A stretch of DNA of 64,000 nucleotides, taken from NCBI GenBank assembly GCA_937874185.1, contig CALNAK010000021.1:438007-502006 (forward strand), given 5' to 3'. The DNA comes from an uncultured Lactobacillus sp. (GTDB lineage: Bacteria; Bacillota; Bacilli; Lactobacillales; Lactobacillaceae). Within the stretch, counting starts at the first letter, position 1, and each line of letters begins with the position of its first letter. Position numbers and translations under genes: made by a program. Of the stretch, positions 15,903-24,283 are shown in pieces. A model generated the notes under the pieces. That model did no database searches. It was not told the DNA's origin and worked only from the letters and a program-made list of their open reading frames with translations.

Positions 15903-18050
15903 TTAATAACGATATATAAAATGAAAATAAAGAATCTCATTTGGGCTTAGTTCAAGAGTCTGGGAATACTGATTATCCTCAATCTTGATATCTTTCATTT
16001 CTAATTCCGGTTGAGATGCATTTTTTAAGAATTGTAATTCAGACATCGAAAGGCTGGTCAAAAAGCCTAATTTACCCCAAGAATGGATAATATTACCAAG
16101 ATTTTGATTAATCCGCCGAATTTTTATTCTGTATGTTCCATTCTTTATGCTCTTAAAATTATAGTGGACAGTTCTCTTTTCCTTTGATTGCTTAAATATT
16201 CCTTTATAATTCTCATATGTTAGGTTGTAATTATTATGTATGATTGAACTATATCCAATACTCACTATCGAAAAATCGTTGAATCCATCGAATGTCACTA
16301 AATTATAGTCATCATTCATAATATAATATCTACCAATACTATTAAGAAAAACAAGTGTGTTATAAATTGGCTTAGGTATACCATCGGATGAAAAAAGTCC
16401 CTTTTGTCCGTTAAGAAAACTATTCTTTGAGGGAGTCGGATAATCCTGAATCTTAGGTATTTCAATACCATCAACCATATCCCATAATTTCAAGATGAAA
16501 TATACATATAATGCTCCAAAATATTCAGTATCATACAATAATTTATTATTCGGAGATATTAGTTGAAGATCTTCTATAACTAGTCTTCTATTAGAAATTT
16601 CTTTTTTTAAACTTTTTACCATCTCTACTAAAGTATTTATAGAAATTTCATATGGATTCGACCGTTGTTCTTGAAATGATTTACCCAGTAATAAAGAATA
16701 ATCAATATCGAGTCGTTGGCGAGATAAATCCAATAGTTTAGAATAAGAACCTGCTATTATTATCTTTTCCATATTGCCATATGAGCGACTCACAGAATAA
16801 ATGGTCTCTATTAATTTTAATAAAGCTAGTTTATTGACATTATTATCAATAATTAGTTCTATCTTCCAATTACTGATATTTCTAATACTAACGATGTTAG
16901 CAAAGTGTTTAAGAAGTGATAATACATTCTTTGACATTAAAAATATAAAGTCTTGATTATTCAGAGACTCATTAGTTATTGTAAACTTGAATATTGGTAA
17001 CATACCTTTTCTTAGAGCTTGATCAAGATTCTTTTCAATCAAAAGTAATTCTGTTTCGGATAATATGTTATTAGTATTAACTTGTGTAGATATGTAAGTG
17101 CTATTTAGTTTTGATAACATAGACTGTATGTCTGAATCCAATGCTTTCTTTTCAAAATTAAATCTATCATCCCAGAAATGATTCAATAAATTTTTAGTAC
17201 TTGGTGCTATATCTAAAAAGGTGTCATTAGATTTTTTCTTTTTGGTTTTAATAACCTGATCAATAATATTTCTCTGATTACTACTCTCATCTTGAGTTTC
17301 CTTTGAATATAATTTTCTATATGAACTAGGATTTATTTTAAACGTCTTTTTGAAGTTTCTATTATATGTTCCAATCGAGTTAAACCCATTGTCCATAGCT
17401 ATATCCACAATTGGAGATTCTGTTTCGGTCAAGGCTTTCAAAGTGGCATTTATGCGGACAGAATTAAGATAAGTGTTAATAGTTACACCATATTCATCTT
17501 TGAATGATGATGCAATATACTGTGATGTTCTCTTAATATTTCTAGCAATATCGTCTAACCCCAAATCTTCATAATAATTTCCATCAATATAATTTTTCAC
17601 CATTTCTGCGGAGGTTAAATTAAGATTGTTAATACTAACTGAAAAGTGCTTATCTAATAGGTCAATAATATTGGCAATCAATATTCTGATATTTGATAAA
17701 TCACTTTCAAGACTCATATCAACTGTTTTAGACATTAAATCTGTTAAAAGCCGATATGATACCTCTGATCGTTGCTCTGGCGTACATATTATTAAAGAAT
17801 TTGTTTGTTGAAAAAATTTAAATAGTTCCTGCTTTATAGATAAAACTGTGACATAACCTGAGCCACTATAATTTGCAGATTTACCTGTATTAATAACAAA
17901 TAAATCGCCTTTTGACAAACTAGTATTTGTTCCGTCTATGTCAATTCTTCCAGACCCTTCAATTAAAAAGACAAGTCTTATCCCCTTTATTGAGGGAAGG
18001 TCTGTTTTACCGTTAAAGAAGTTTAAACTGCCCATTTTTTCTAGTTCCAT
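15903..18050 (-). CDS. AraC-type regulator fused to a GH39-like domain
   Basis: 715 residues. Residues 1-90 look like a cupin sensor (LVFLIEGSGRIDIDG, then LSKGDLFVINTG). Residues 150-248 are the AraC double helix-turn-helix (LGLDDIARNIKRTSQYIASSF, then DIAMDNGFNSIGTYNRNFKK). Residues 270-715 resemble a GH39 beta-xylosidase barrel plus its C-terminal beta domain (YDTEYFGALY, LFSSDGIPKPIYNTLVFL, IIHSWGKLGFL). The position of the GH39 acid/base motif reads WKIELIIDN (395-403) instead of W-N-E-P, so the domain is probably a non-catalytic sensor. The ATG at 18050 follows GGAGG and a TATAAT box; longer readings begin upstream of the promoter. It most likely controls the EIIBCA/GH1 operon below. 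Confidence 0.75.
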   Translation of the reverse strand: MELEKMGSLNFFNGKTDLPSIKGIRLVFLIEGSGRIDIDGTNTSLSKGDLFVINTGKSANYSGSGYVTVLSIKQELFKFFQQTNSLIICTPEQRSEVSYRLLTDLMSKTVDMSLESDLSNIRILIANIIDLLDKHFSVSINNLNLTSAEMVKNYIDGNYYEDLGLDDIARNIKRTSQYIASSFKDEYGVTINTYLNSVRINATLKALTETESPIVDIAMDNGFNSIGTYNRNFKKTFKINPSSYRKLYSKETQDESSNQRNIIDQVIKTKKKKSNDTFLDIAPSTKNLLNHFWDDRFNFEKKALDSDIQSMLSKLNSTYISTQVNTNNILSETELLLIEKNLDQALRKGMLPIFKFTITNESLNNQDFIFLMSKNVLSLLKHFANIVSIRNISNWKIELIIDNNVNKLALLKLIETIYSVSRSYGNMEKIIIAGSYSKLLDLSRQRLDIDYSLLLGKSFQEQRSNPYEISINTLVEMVKSLKKEISNRRLVIEDLQLISPNNKLLYDTEYFGALYVYFILKLWDMVDGIEIPKIQDYPTPSKNSFLNGQKGLFSSDGIPKPIYNTLVFLNSIGRYYIMNDDYNLVTFDGFNDFSIVSIGYSSIIHNNYNLTYENYKGIFKQSKEKRTVHYNFKSIKNGTYRIKIRRINQNLGNIIHSWGKLGFLTSLSMSELQFLKNASQPELEMKDIKIEDNQYSQTLELSPNEILYFHFIYRY

Positions 18051-18090
18051 AATAAATCCTCCATTAAACAATTTCATAGAGTCTGTAAAT

Positions 18091-18096
18091 ATTATA
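18091..18096 (-). promoter_or_regulatory. -10 box of the AraC-type gene
   Basis: TATAAT on the minus strand, 41 bases before the ATG at 18050 and downstream of the terminator at 18124-18166. The -35 (CTGAAA, 17 bases up) is weak, suggesting dependence on an activator. This box fixes the gene start at 18050. Confidence 0.6.
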
Positions 18097-18123
18097 CAGC
18101 TGTCATACTTAGTTTTCAGATGA

Positions 18124-18166
18124 AAAAAGTCTAAACTAGCCGTCATTCGGTAAGCTTAGACTTTTT
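18124..18166 (-). terminator. Terminator between the ROK kinase and AraC-type genes
   Basis: AAAAAGTCTAAGC ... GTTTAGACTTTTTT on the minus strand; it separates the EIIC/GH1/ROK operon from the regulator gene. Confidence 0.85.
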
Positions 18167-18191
18167 GATTTATATATTTTTTTAACGATAA

Positions 18192-19082
18192 TTATATCTG
18201 TGATTGATCTAAAAATGTTTTTGCACTACCAATAAGATTTGCATCATTAGAAAATAAACAAGATTCAATTTCTGAATGATTAATCTCAAATGGTAATAGT
18301 GAAAATATGGATTCAACTCTCCTTTTTAAACAATCCATGAAGAAATTATTTTGACTAATACCTCCGCCAATTAAAATTATTTCTGGGTCAAACATTATTT
18401 GAAAATTGAATATTTGAACTGCAAAGTTCTCTAAATAATCGTCGAAGAGTTTACATACATTTGCGTTCGCCTTATTCTTCACAACGTTCATTGCTTCTAT
18501 TCCACTTAATTTTTTACCATAAATTCTTGATATTTCATCGACCAATAGAGGGACGGATACTTGATTACCTAATAACGCATTACTTCCATTTTTCTTAAAA
18601 CCCTTTGTAAAAATTACAGAAAACTCTCCAGCATAATTATGTGAACCTTCATAAATATTACCATTTTGAACTATAGAACAACCTAGTCCAGTACCTAAAA
18701 CTAGAACCAATGCATTGTCTACATTTTTTAATCTTCCCTGCCATTGCTCAGCTAATGCTGCAGAACGAGCATCATTATTTATGGTTACTGGCAATCCTAA
18801 TTTATCTCTCAATACTTTTGAAAAATAAGTCCCATTATTATACTGAAGCGCTCCACCCTGGAAGACATATCCTCTCTTGGTATCAATCGTACCAGGCATA
18901 CTTATTGAGCAACCCTCAACAGAAGGAGATTCATTAGCAATATTTTTAATTGTATTAAACAAGTCACTTTGATTTTCATGAGGAGTCAAAATTTTACCTT
19001 TATTTGTCAGTTTAAATTTATCAACATTATAAATACCGTACTTGATGAAAGTTCCACCAATATCAATAACAAGTAATTTCAA
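18192..19082 (-). CDS. ROK-family sugar kinase (possible beta-glucoside kinase)
   Basis: 296 residues. The N-terminus LLVIDIGGTFIKYGIY and the motif VLVLGTGLGCSIVQNG are the two ATP/sugar-kinase elements of ROK proteins, with NNDARSAALAE and the C-terminal ILIGGGISQN completing the fold. The CxCGxxGC zinc motif of glucokinases and repressors is absent, as in BglK-type beta-glucoside kinases, and there is no DNA-binding domain. The start is TTG overlapping the GH1 stop (TTGA), 10 bases after GGGGAGG. As third gene after EIIC and a phospho-glucosidase it could phosphorylate free disaccharide or the released glucose; which is not decidable here. Confidence 0.85.
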   Translation of the reverse strand: MKLLVIDIGGTFIKYGIYNVDKFKLTNKGKILTPHENQSDLFNTIKNIANESPSVEGCSISMPGTIDTKRGYVFQGGALQYNNGTYFSKVLRDKLGLPVTINNDARSAALAEQWQGRLKNVDNALVLVLGTGLGCSIVQNGNIYEGSHNYAGEFSVIFTKGFKKNGSNALLGNQVSVPLLVDEISRIYGKKLSGIEAMNVVKNKANANVCKLFDDYLENFAVQIFNFQIMFDPEIILIGGGISQNNFFMDCLKRRVESIFSLLPFEINHSEIESCLFSNDANLIGSAKTFLDQSQI

Positions 19083-20449
19083 TATTCCAAATCCTCCCCA
19101 TTTGATTCAATAACCTTTTTGTACCAATAGAAACTATCTTTTTTAATCCTTCTCATGTCACCTAAGTCAGAATCACTTCTATTAACATATACGAATCCAT
19201 ATCTTTTCCTAAATCCTTCATGTGTACTAATCAAATCCACTGCACTCCAAGGACAGTAACCAATAAATGGAATTCCATCATTTATTGATTCCCTCAATGC
19301 TTGAATATGTTTTTGCAAATAATCAATTCTATATTGATCATGAACCTTTCCATTGATTAAAGTGTCCTTACACCCCAATCCGTTTTCAGTAATCAATAAT
19401 GGTAATTCATATCTTGAATAAATTTGATGGGCAGTCACTCTAAGTCCTTCTGCATCAATAGGCCAGCCAAACTCAGTTTCTTCTAGCTTATTATTTTCGG
19501 TACTTTCAAAGAAACCTGGTATACTAAGCCCCTGTTGCTGGTCAGAACCCTTATTATTAGAATTATTTGTTGATTCCTTAGCACAACCAGAACCATAATA
19601 GTTAAAAGCAATATAATCACAAGTATTATTTTTCATAATATTTCTATCTTCATCAGTGATATCAGGAACCGCATCTAATTTTTTTAAAATATCCATTGCC
19701 ATTTGGTTATATCTCCCGTAAACAGCAGCATCCAGGTATAACCAATTCCTAAACGAACTCATATAGTCAGCCGCCAATTGATCCTGAGCAGAAGATGTTC
19801 TTGGATAAATTGCACAAATATTAGGTGCTGGTCCAATCAATCCGCCATAGTCACCCCTATGATAAATTCCCATAACAATCGCCTGAGCTACTAGCATATG
19901 ATGATTGGCTTGAAAAACTTCTTTCCATGTTTTGTTACCACCATCAATTACCTTACTAGCTAAAGTCAATATATTTTGTTCATTAATCGTTTGCCAATAT
20001 TTCACCTTTTTTCCAAATAGATCAAAAAGTAGTTTACAATATTTTGAAAATTCATCAATTGTTTTACGATTACTCCAACCGCCAATTTTGCTTAAAGATA
20101 ATGGCAAATCAAAATGAAACACTGTGACAATAGGCTCTATTCCTCTTTCAAGTAATCCATCAATTAATTCAGTATAGAATTTTACCCCCCTGTCACTCAC
20201 TTTTCCGTTTGGCATAATTCGACTCCATGAAATCGAAAAGCGGTATGCACTTAAACCAAGTTCAGAGAATAAATTCATATCTTCAATTAGATGATGATAG
20301 TGATCAGATGCAACCTTAAAATCAGTAGTTCCTTCTGGAACTGTTCTTATATCCTGAACAGATGGTTCTTTTCCATCTTCATTCCATGCACCTTCAAATT
20401 GATAGGCACTAGTAGATGCTCCCCATAAAAAGTCTTTACTTATTTTCAT
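19079..20449 (-). CDS. 6-phospho-beta-glucosidase (GH1), third of four
   Basis: 456 residues. GH1 signatures: FLWGASTSAYQFEGAWN, acid/base in WQTINEQNI, nucleophile in LLITENGLGCKD, and RKRYGFVYVN in the phosphate region. It overlaps the EIIC gene by 14 bases and the kinase gene by 4, so three genes form a tightly coupled operon. The acid/base loop (NEQN in place of NEIN/NELN) is shared with the fourth copy, which groups these two apart from the EIIBCA-linked pair. Confidence 0.95.
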   Translation of the reverse strand: MKISKDFLWGASTSAYQFEGAWNEDGKEPSVQDIRTVPEGTTDFKVASDHYHHLIEDMNLFSELGLSAYRFSISWSRIMPNGKVSDRGVKFYTELIDGLLERGIEPIVTVFHFDLPLSLSKIGGWSNRKTIDEFSKYCKLLFDLFGKKVKYWQTINEQNILTLASKVIDGGNKTWKEVFQANHHMLVAQAIVMGIYHRGDYGGLIGPAPNICAIYPRTSSAQDQLAADYMSSFRNWLYLDAAVYGRYNQMAMDILKKLDAVPDITDEDRNIMKNNTCDYIAFNYYGSGCAKESTNNSNNKGSDQQQGLSIPGFFESTENNKLEETEFGWPIDAEGLRVTAHQIYSRYELPLLITENGLGCKDTLINGKVHDQYRIDYLQKHIQALRESINDGIPFIGYCPWSAVDLISTHEGFRKRYGFVYVNRSDSDLGDMRRIKKDSFYWYKKVIESNGEDLEY

Positions 20450-21749
20450 TTATATTTACCCCTTCCTTTGCTAGTTCCTGATTATCAAGAGTTTTTATAA
20501 ATGGAAGATAAACAACAACCATTACAATTAAACAAACTATTCTTAATGTAAAACCTTGCCAACCACTTACAAATAAAGTAGAGATAAACTTTGGAACAGT
20601 CCATATACTTGCCATTCCTAATGCAAGAGTCGGATTATAATAGGAAATAAATCCAGTAACGGAACCAATATACCCAATTATGCCCGTGATTACAGTACTC
20701 ATTATGAATGGAATGAATAATACTGGATTAAGCATAATAGGTAATCCAAAAACAACTGGTTCATTGATATTGAACAAATTTGGAACAAATGCTAATTTAG
20801 CAAATGATTTGTATCGTTTACTTTTACAGAATAATAATATTGCAATTAATAAACTTAATGTACTACCAACGGCATCATTATTCAGAAATGAATTTACTAT
20901 CATAATATTTTTGTATGGCATTACTGATCCTGTTTGAGATGCTTTAATGTTAACAAGTGCCATGTTCATAAGAATTGGTACCAGTGCACTATTAATTGCA
21001 TTAGGATGAATGCCAAAGAAGAATAGTGCGTTAGCAATAACAGAAATTAGAATAAACGCTGGGACTGAGCTGCCTAATTTTGTGATTGGTTTACCAATTA
21101 CTATTTGAATCAAATTAAAAACATTATCAATTGGCGTGTAACTTAATACAATTCTTAATGCAACAACGCCTGTTAGAATAATAAATGCCACCAATAGTGG
21201 TTCAAATGATTGACTTACCATTGGAGGAACACCATCGGGCATCTTTACTAACAGTTTTTTATTTTGCGCCAAAGCTGTATAAATTCTAGCAACAATAAGT
21301 CCTAAAATAATTGCCACAAACATACCTGAACTACCTAAATAATCATACGAAAGTGCAGAGATACCTTTCCCAACAGTTTGTGGCATTAAAGTAATAAATG
21401 ACGCTACACTTAAAAATGCTGCCATTAGAGGGTTGGTATTTGGACGTTTCAATAGTTTCGTATATGTATATGGAATTGAAAACGCAATTAACAAACCAAT
21501 TATATTTAGAGTTCCACCCATTAATGCACTAAACTGAACTGATAATCCTGCATTCTTTAAGAAAGTGTTGATGACAGGAATAGGAAAATTAGCTAAGATG
21601 GAAAATAGAGCCGCACCTAGAGTTAGTGGTAATGTATACATTAGTCCACCAGAGATAGCTTGAATCACTAAGTTACTACTGAATTTAGTTGCAATTGGAA
21701 CAATATGCTTATCTATATTTTTTTGTAAATTATCATAAATTTTACTCAT
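20436..21749 (-). CDS. PTS EIIC, lactose/cellobiose family, without linked EIIA or EIIB
   Basis: 437 residues, about ten membrane helices. The pattern AISGGLMYTLPLTLGAALFSIL at residues 33-54, FFGIHPNAINSALVPILMNM and FNINEPVVFGLPIMLNPVLFIPF is that of LicC/CelB-type EIIC, a family unrelated to the EIIBCA proteins nearby. These need separate EIIA and EIIB chains; none is encoded in the window, so they must come from elsewhere or the protein works without them. First gene of the EIIC-GH1-ROK operon and divergent from the RpiR gene across only 27 bases, so its promoter must lie inside the rpiR coding sequence. Confidence 0.93.
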   Translation of the reverse strand: MSKIYDNLQKNIDKHIVPIATKFSSNLVIQAISGGLMYTLPLTLGAALFSILANFPIPVINTFLKNAGLSVQFSALMGGTLNIIGLLIAFSIPYTYTKLLKRPNTNPLMAAFLSVASFITLMPQTVGKGISALSYDYLGSSGMFVAIILGLIVARIYTALAQNKKLLVKMPDGVPPMVSQSFEPLLVAFIILTGVVALRIVLSYTPIDNVFNLIQIVIGKPITKLGSSVPAFILISVIANALFFFGIHPNAINSALVPILMNMALVNIKASQTGSVMPYKNIMIVNSFLNNDAVGSTLSLLIAILLFCKSKRYKSFAKLAFVPNLFNINEPVVFGLPIMLNPVLFIPFIMSTVITGIIGYIGSVTGFISYYNPTLALGMASIWTVPKFISTLFVSGWQGFTLRIVCLIVMVVVYLPFIKTLDNQELAKEGVNINENK

Positions 21750-21776
21750 TTACTTACCCTTTCCATTGGAGGAATT

Positions 21777-22580
21777 ATGGACCCAATAACAAAATTATTT
21801 TCTTACTTGAATAAAGAAAAAAGTAGTTCAACATATTATGTTTTAACAAAATATGTTTTAAATAATATTAAATTATTGCCAACTTTATCGATTTCGGACT
21901 TTGCATCTAAAAATTTTGTTTCCAAAGCAACAATAACTAGATTCGTTCACTTTCTTGGATTCGATGATTATCTATCATTTAAGAATTATTTTTATCAAAT
22001 GGAAAATAATTCTAAATTATCTTTTTTAAAGATGAATAATGAAGAAATTAAATTAATTCAAGATAATCCAGAAACTTACTTGGAACAATATAGTAATCAA
22101 ATAATTGATTCAATTAAGGATGCTAGAGAATCAATAAAAATAGATGAAATGGATAAACTAATATCCAATGTGATGGCGGCTAAAAAAGTCGCCTTTCTTG
22201 GCTACAGTGATTCTCAAATTATTGCAAAGGATATTCAATTGGCCTTATTAATAGTTGGTAAAGATGTCGTCGTGGCAGAAAGTTCTACAAAGTTAAAAGA
22301 TATTCTTGATTCTTTCGACGAGAATGACCTAATCGTAATTTTGTCTAATTATGGTACTTTTTTTAAGATATATAGTAGTTTTTACGAACAATTATTGGCC
22401 TCTCCCATACCTTTAACACTAATTACTCAAAACTATACTTCTATGGATTTGTTCAGATTTAAGCAAACAATCTATTTGACATCAAAACGACAACTAAGTG
22501 TTGGTAATTATCCAATGCGCTTATTCTCCGAAGTATTTGTTAGACGTGCAATGTTTAACTTTTCAAATGAGAAACTTTAA
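21777..22580 (+). CDS. RpiR-family transcriptional regulator (HTH plus SIS domain)
   Basis: 267 residues. The N-terminal helix-turn-helix (LSISDFASKNFVSKATITRF, then HFLGFDDYLSFKNYF) is typical of RpiR/MurR proteins, and residues 125-240 form an SIS sugar-phosphate-binding domain (KVAFLGYSDSQIIAKDIQ, then DENDLIVILSNYG). It probably senses a sugar phosphate made by the divergent operon. TTGGAGGAATT precedes the ATG. The 3' end overlaps the convergent fourth GH1 gene by four bases. A dyad inside its first 30 codons may be its own operator. Confidence 0.9.
   Translation: MDPITKLFSYLNKEKSSSTYYVLTKYVLNNIKLLPTLSISDFASKNFVSKATITRFVHFLGFDDYLSFKNYFYQMENNSKLSFLKMNNEEIKLIQDNPETYLEQYSNQIIDSIKDARESIKIDEMDKLISNVMAAKKVAFLGYSDSQIIAKDIQLALLIVGKDVVVAESSTKLKDILDSFDENDLIVILSNYGTFFKIYSSFYEQLLASPIPLTLITQNYTSMDLFRFKQTIYLTSKRQLSVGNYPMRLFSEVFVRRAMFNFSNEKL
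21830..21857. promoter_or_regulatory. Intragenic dyad AACATATT-N12-AATATGTT, candidate RpiR operator
   Basis: Perfect 8-bp arms inside rpiR codons 18-27. On the minus strand the dyad carries a possible promoter for the EIIC operon (TTTAAA, 18 bases, TAATAT). AT-richness makes chance occurrence possible. Confidence 0.35.
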
Positions 22581-23953
22581 TTGTTATCTTTTATAACATT
22601 TTTATAGAAGAAGAAGCTATCTTTCTTATACCGCTTCAATTGTTTCTTTTCGAAATTATTTCGATCGACAAAAACTAATCCATATCGCTTTTCCATCCCA
22701 TCACCGGCACTCAAAATATCAATAAATGACCAGGGATTAAATGAAATAACATTAACACCATCATTCATTGCCAATCCCATTTGTTCTATATGATCATTCA
22801 AATATTTAATTCTTTGTAAATCATGCACTTTACCATTTTCTAATTTTTCTTTCTCAGACCATCCGCATTCTGACACTATAATTGGGATATTACCGTAATG
22901 GTCCATGACTTGACGAAGACCATATCTAAATCCAACTGGATCAAAATTCCAGCCCCATTCTGTATAAAGCAGATTCTTATCTTGAACTCTTTTCATTCTT
23001 TTAAAAATAAAATCTGACTGTTTGGAATCTTTTACGGCTTCAACAATAGTTGTACAGTACCAATTAACACCTAATATATTGGCTCTTCCTTTTTGCAAAA
23101 TTTCTTTATCGTTTAATTCCGTTTTAATATCAATTCCTAATTTATCTAATTCATTAGTAAATTGTTTTGGTATTTCCCCATGAATAGCAACATCCATTTG
23201 TGAAAAAGAATAGAAATCTTCAAAATTCTTTGCCTCCATCATATCAATAGACTTCTTACTTGCTGGAAGTGTCGTAATATATGAAATTGCAGGGCCAATT
23301 TTTGTATCTGGAAATCTTTCTCTACAGATTTTATATACGATAGCTTGGGCTAACCACATATTGTAATTGGCTTGAAATGCTTTCTGAAATTTTTCTTTTA
23401 TGGGTAAATCCTGGCTAATTCCCAACATATCATTTGCTACAACAAGAACAGCCTGCTCGTTAATAGTAAGCCAATATTTAATATCGTTTCCAAATTCATC
23501 AAACAAACATTTAGCATACTTTACAAAATCATTAATTGATTCTCGTGATACCCATCCGCCATACTTTTTAATCAAACCATATGGCTGATCGAAATGATAC
23601 ATTGTAACAATTGGTTCAATATTGTTTCTCTTTAATTCATTAATCAAATTATGATAATATTGGAGTCCCTCTTTGTTGGGCTTTTCTTCATCTCCATTTG
23701 GAAAAACTCGTGGCCAACTGATAGAAAAGCGATAACTTTTCATACCTAAATCTTTCATTAAAGATATATCTTTTTTCCATAAATGATATCCATCCACTGT
23801 TTCTTTTGTATCTAGTCTTGTTTCACTATTTCTAAATGACCTAATATCGGCAATTGAAAGTCCCTTACCATTTTCCTTATATCCACCTTCAACTTGAAAA
23901 GCACTTGTAGATGCTCCCCACAGAAAGTTTTTAGGTATCCCTATATACTTCAT
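22577..23953 (-). CDS. 6-phospho-beta-glucosidase (GH1), fourth of four, variant nucleophile motif
   Basis: 458 residues. GH1 signatures: FLWGASTSAFQVEGGYK, acid/base in WLTINEQAV, and MEKRYGLVFVD in the phosphate region. The nucleophile segment reads PIIVSECGWSE instead of the usual T-E-N-G: the catalytic Glu is kept but the following Asn is Cys. That Asn normally contacts nothing essential, so activity is plausible but specificity may differ. Monocistronic, with its own cre site and a long palindrome upstream, and convergent with rpiR, which is its likely regulator. Confidence 0.92.
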   Translation of the reverse strand: MKYIGIPKNFLWGASTSAFQVEGGYKENGKGLSIADIRSFRNSETRLDTKETVDGYHLWKKDISLMKDLGMKSYRFSISWPRVFPNGDEEKPNKEGLQYYHNLINELKRNNIEPIVTMYHFDQPYGLIKKYGGWVSRESINDFVKYAKCLFDEFGNDIKYWLTINEQAVLVVANDMLGISQDLPIKEKFQKAFQANYNMWLAQAIVYKICRERFPDTKIGPAISYITTLPASKKSIDMMEAKNFEDFYSFSQMDVAIHGEIPKQFTNELDKLGIDIKTELNDKEILQKGRANILGVNWYCTTIVEAVKDSKQSDFIFKRMKRVQDKNLLYTEWGWNFDPVGFRYGLRQVMDHYGNIPIIVSECGWSEKEKLENGKVHDLQRIKYLNDHIEQMGLAMNDGVNVISFNPWSFIDILSAGDGMEKRYGLVFVDRNNFEKKQLKRYKKDSFFFYKNVIKDNN

Positions 23954-23984
23954 AATTATTCTCTCTCCTTTTCTATAGTTTAAT

Positions 23985-23998
23985 TGTAAACGGTTACT
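23985..23998. promoter_or_regulatory. cre site, TGTAAACGGTTACT
   Basis: 13 of 14 positions match the cre consensus. It lies 32 bases upstream of the fourth GH1 gene. Confidence 0.75.
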
Positions 23999-24045
23999 CT
24001 TTCTTTTTGGTTTCGACTAGATACCCTCCAGTTTTAAGTTGAGCT

Positions 24046-24073
24046 TAATAGTTTCACAATTATGAAACTATTA
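24046..24073. promoter_or_regulatory. 28-bp palindrome TAATAGTTTCA-N6-TGAAACTATTA
   Basis: Perfect 11-bp arms. It is 93 bases upstream of the fourth GH1 gene, has no T run on either side, and is therefore more likely an operator (RpiR-type is the neighbour) than a terminator. The rest of the 23954-24283 spacer shows only the cre site and the adhE terminator. Confidence 0.5.
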
Positions 24074-24180
24074 GAAAATTCAAGATGTATAAGGATAACA
24101 AATAACTAAATAATAATTAGCACATGACAATGATTTCTTTTAATCGTCAAAATAAAAGCATAATTTTCCACACAAAAGTA

Positions 24181-24220
24181 AAAGGACGTTAATTCCGTAT
24201 CTGGAATTAACGTCCTTTTA
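24181..24220 (-). terminator. Rho-independent terminator of adhE
   Basis: AAAGGACGTTAATTCC / GGAATTAACGTCCTTT, a 16-bp perfect stem with a 6-base loop and T run, 64 bases past the adhE stop; symmetric enough to work both ways. Confidence 0.85.
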
Positions 24221-24283
24221 TTCTTATTATTCTAAAGCTAAATTTATCTGTTCAACTTATTAACATTTTTGTTTAAAACAATA

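Noticed and set aside
18050..18146. Longer N-terminus of the AraC-type regulator
   Set aside because: It would start inside a terminator and upstream of the TATAAT box, without a ribosome site.
24046..24073. Terminator reading for the 28-bp palindrome
   Set aside because: There is no T run on either strand, and adhE has its own terminator at 24181-24220.
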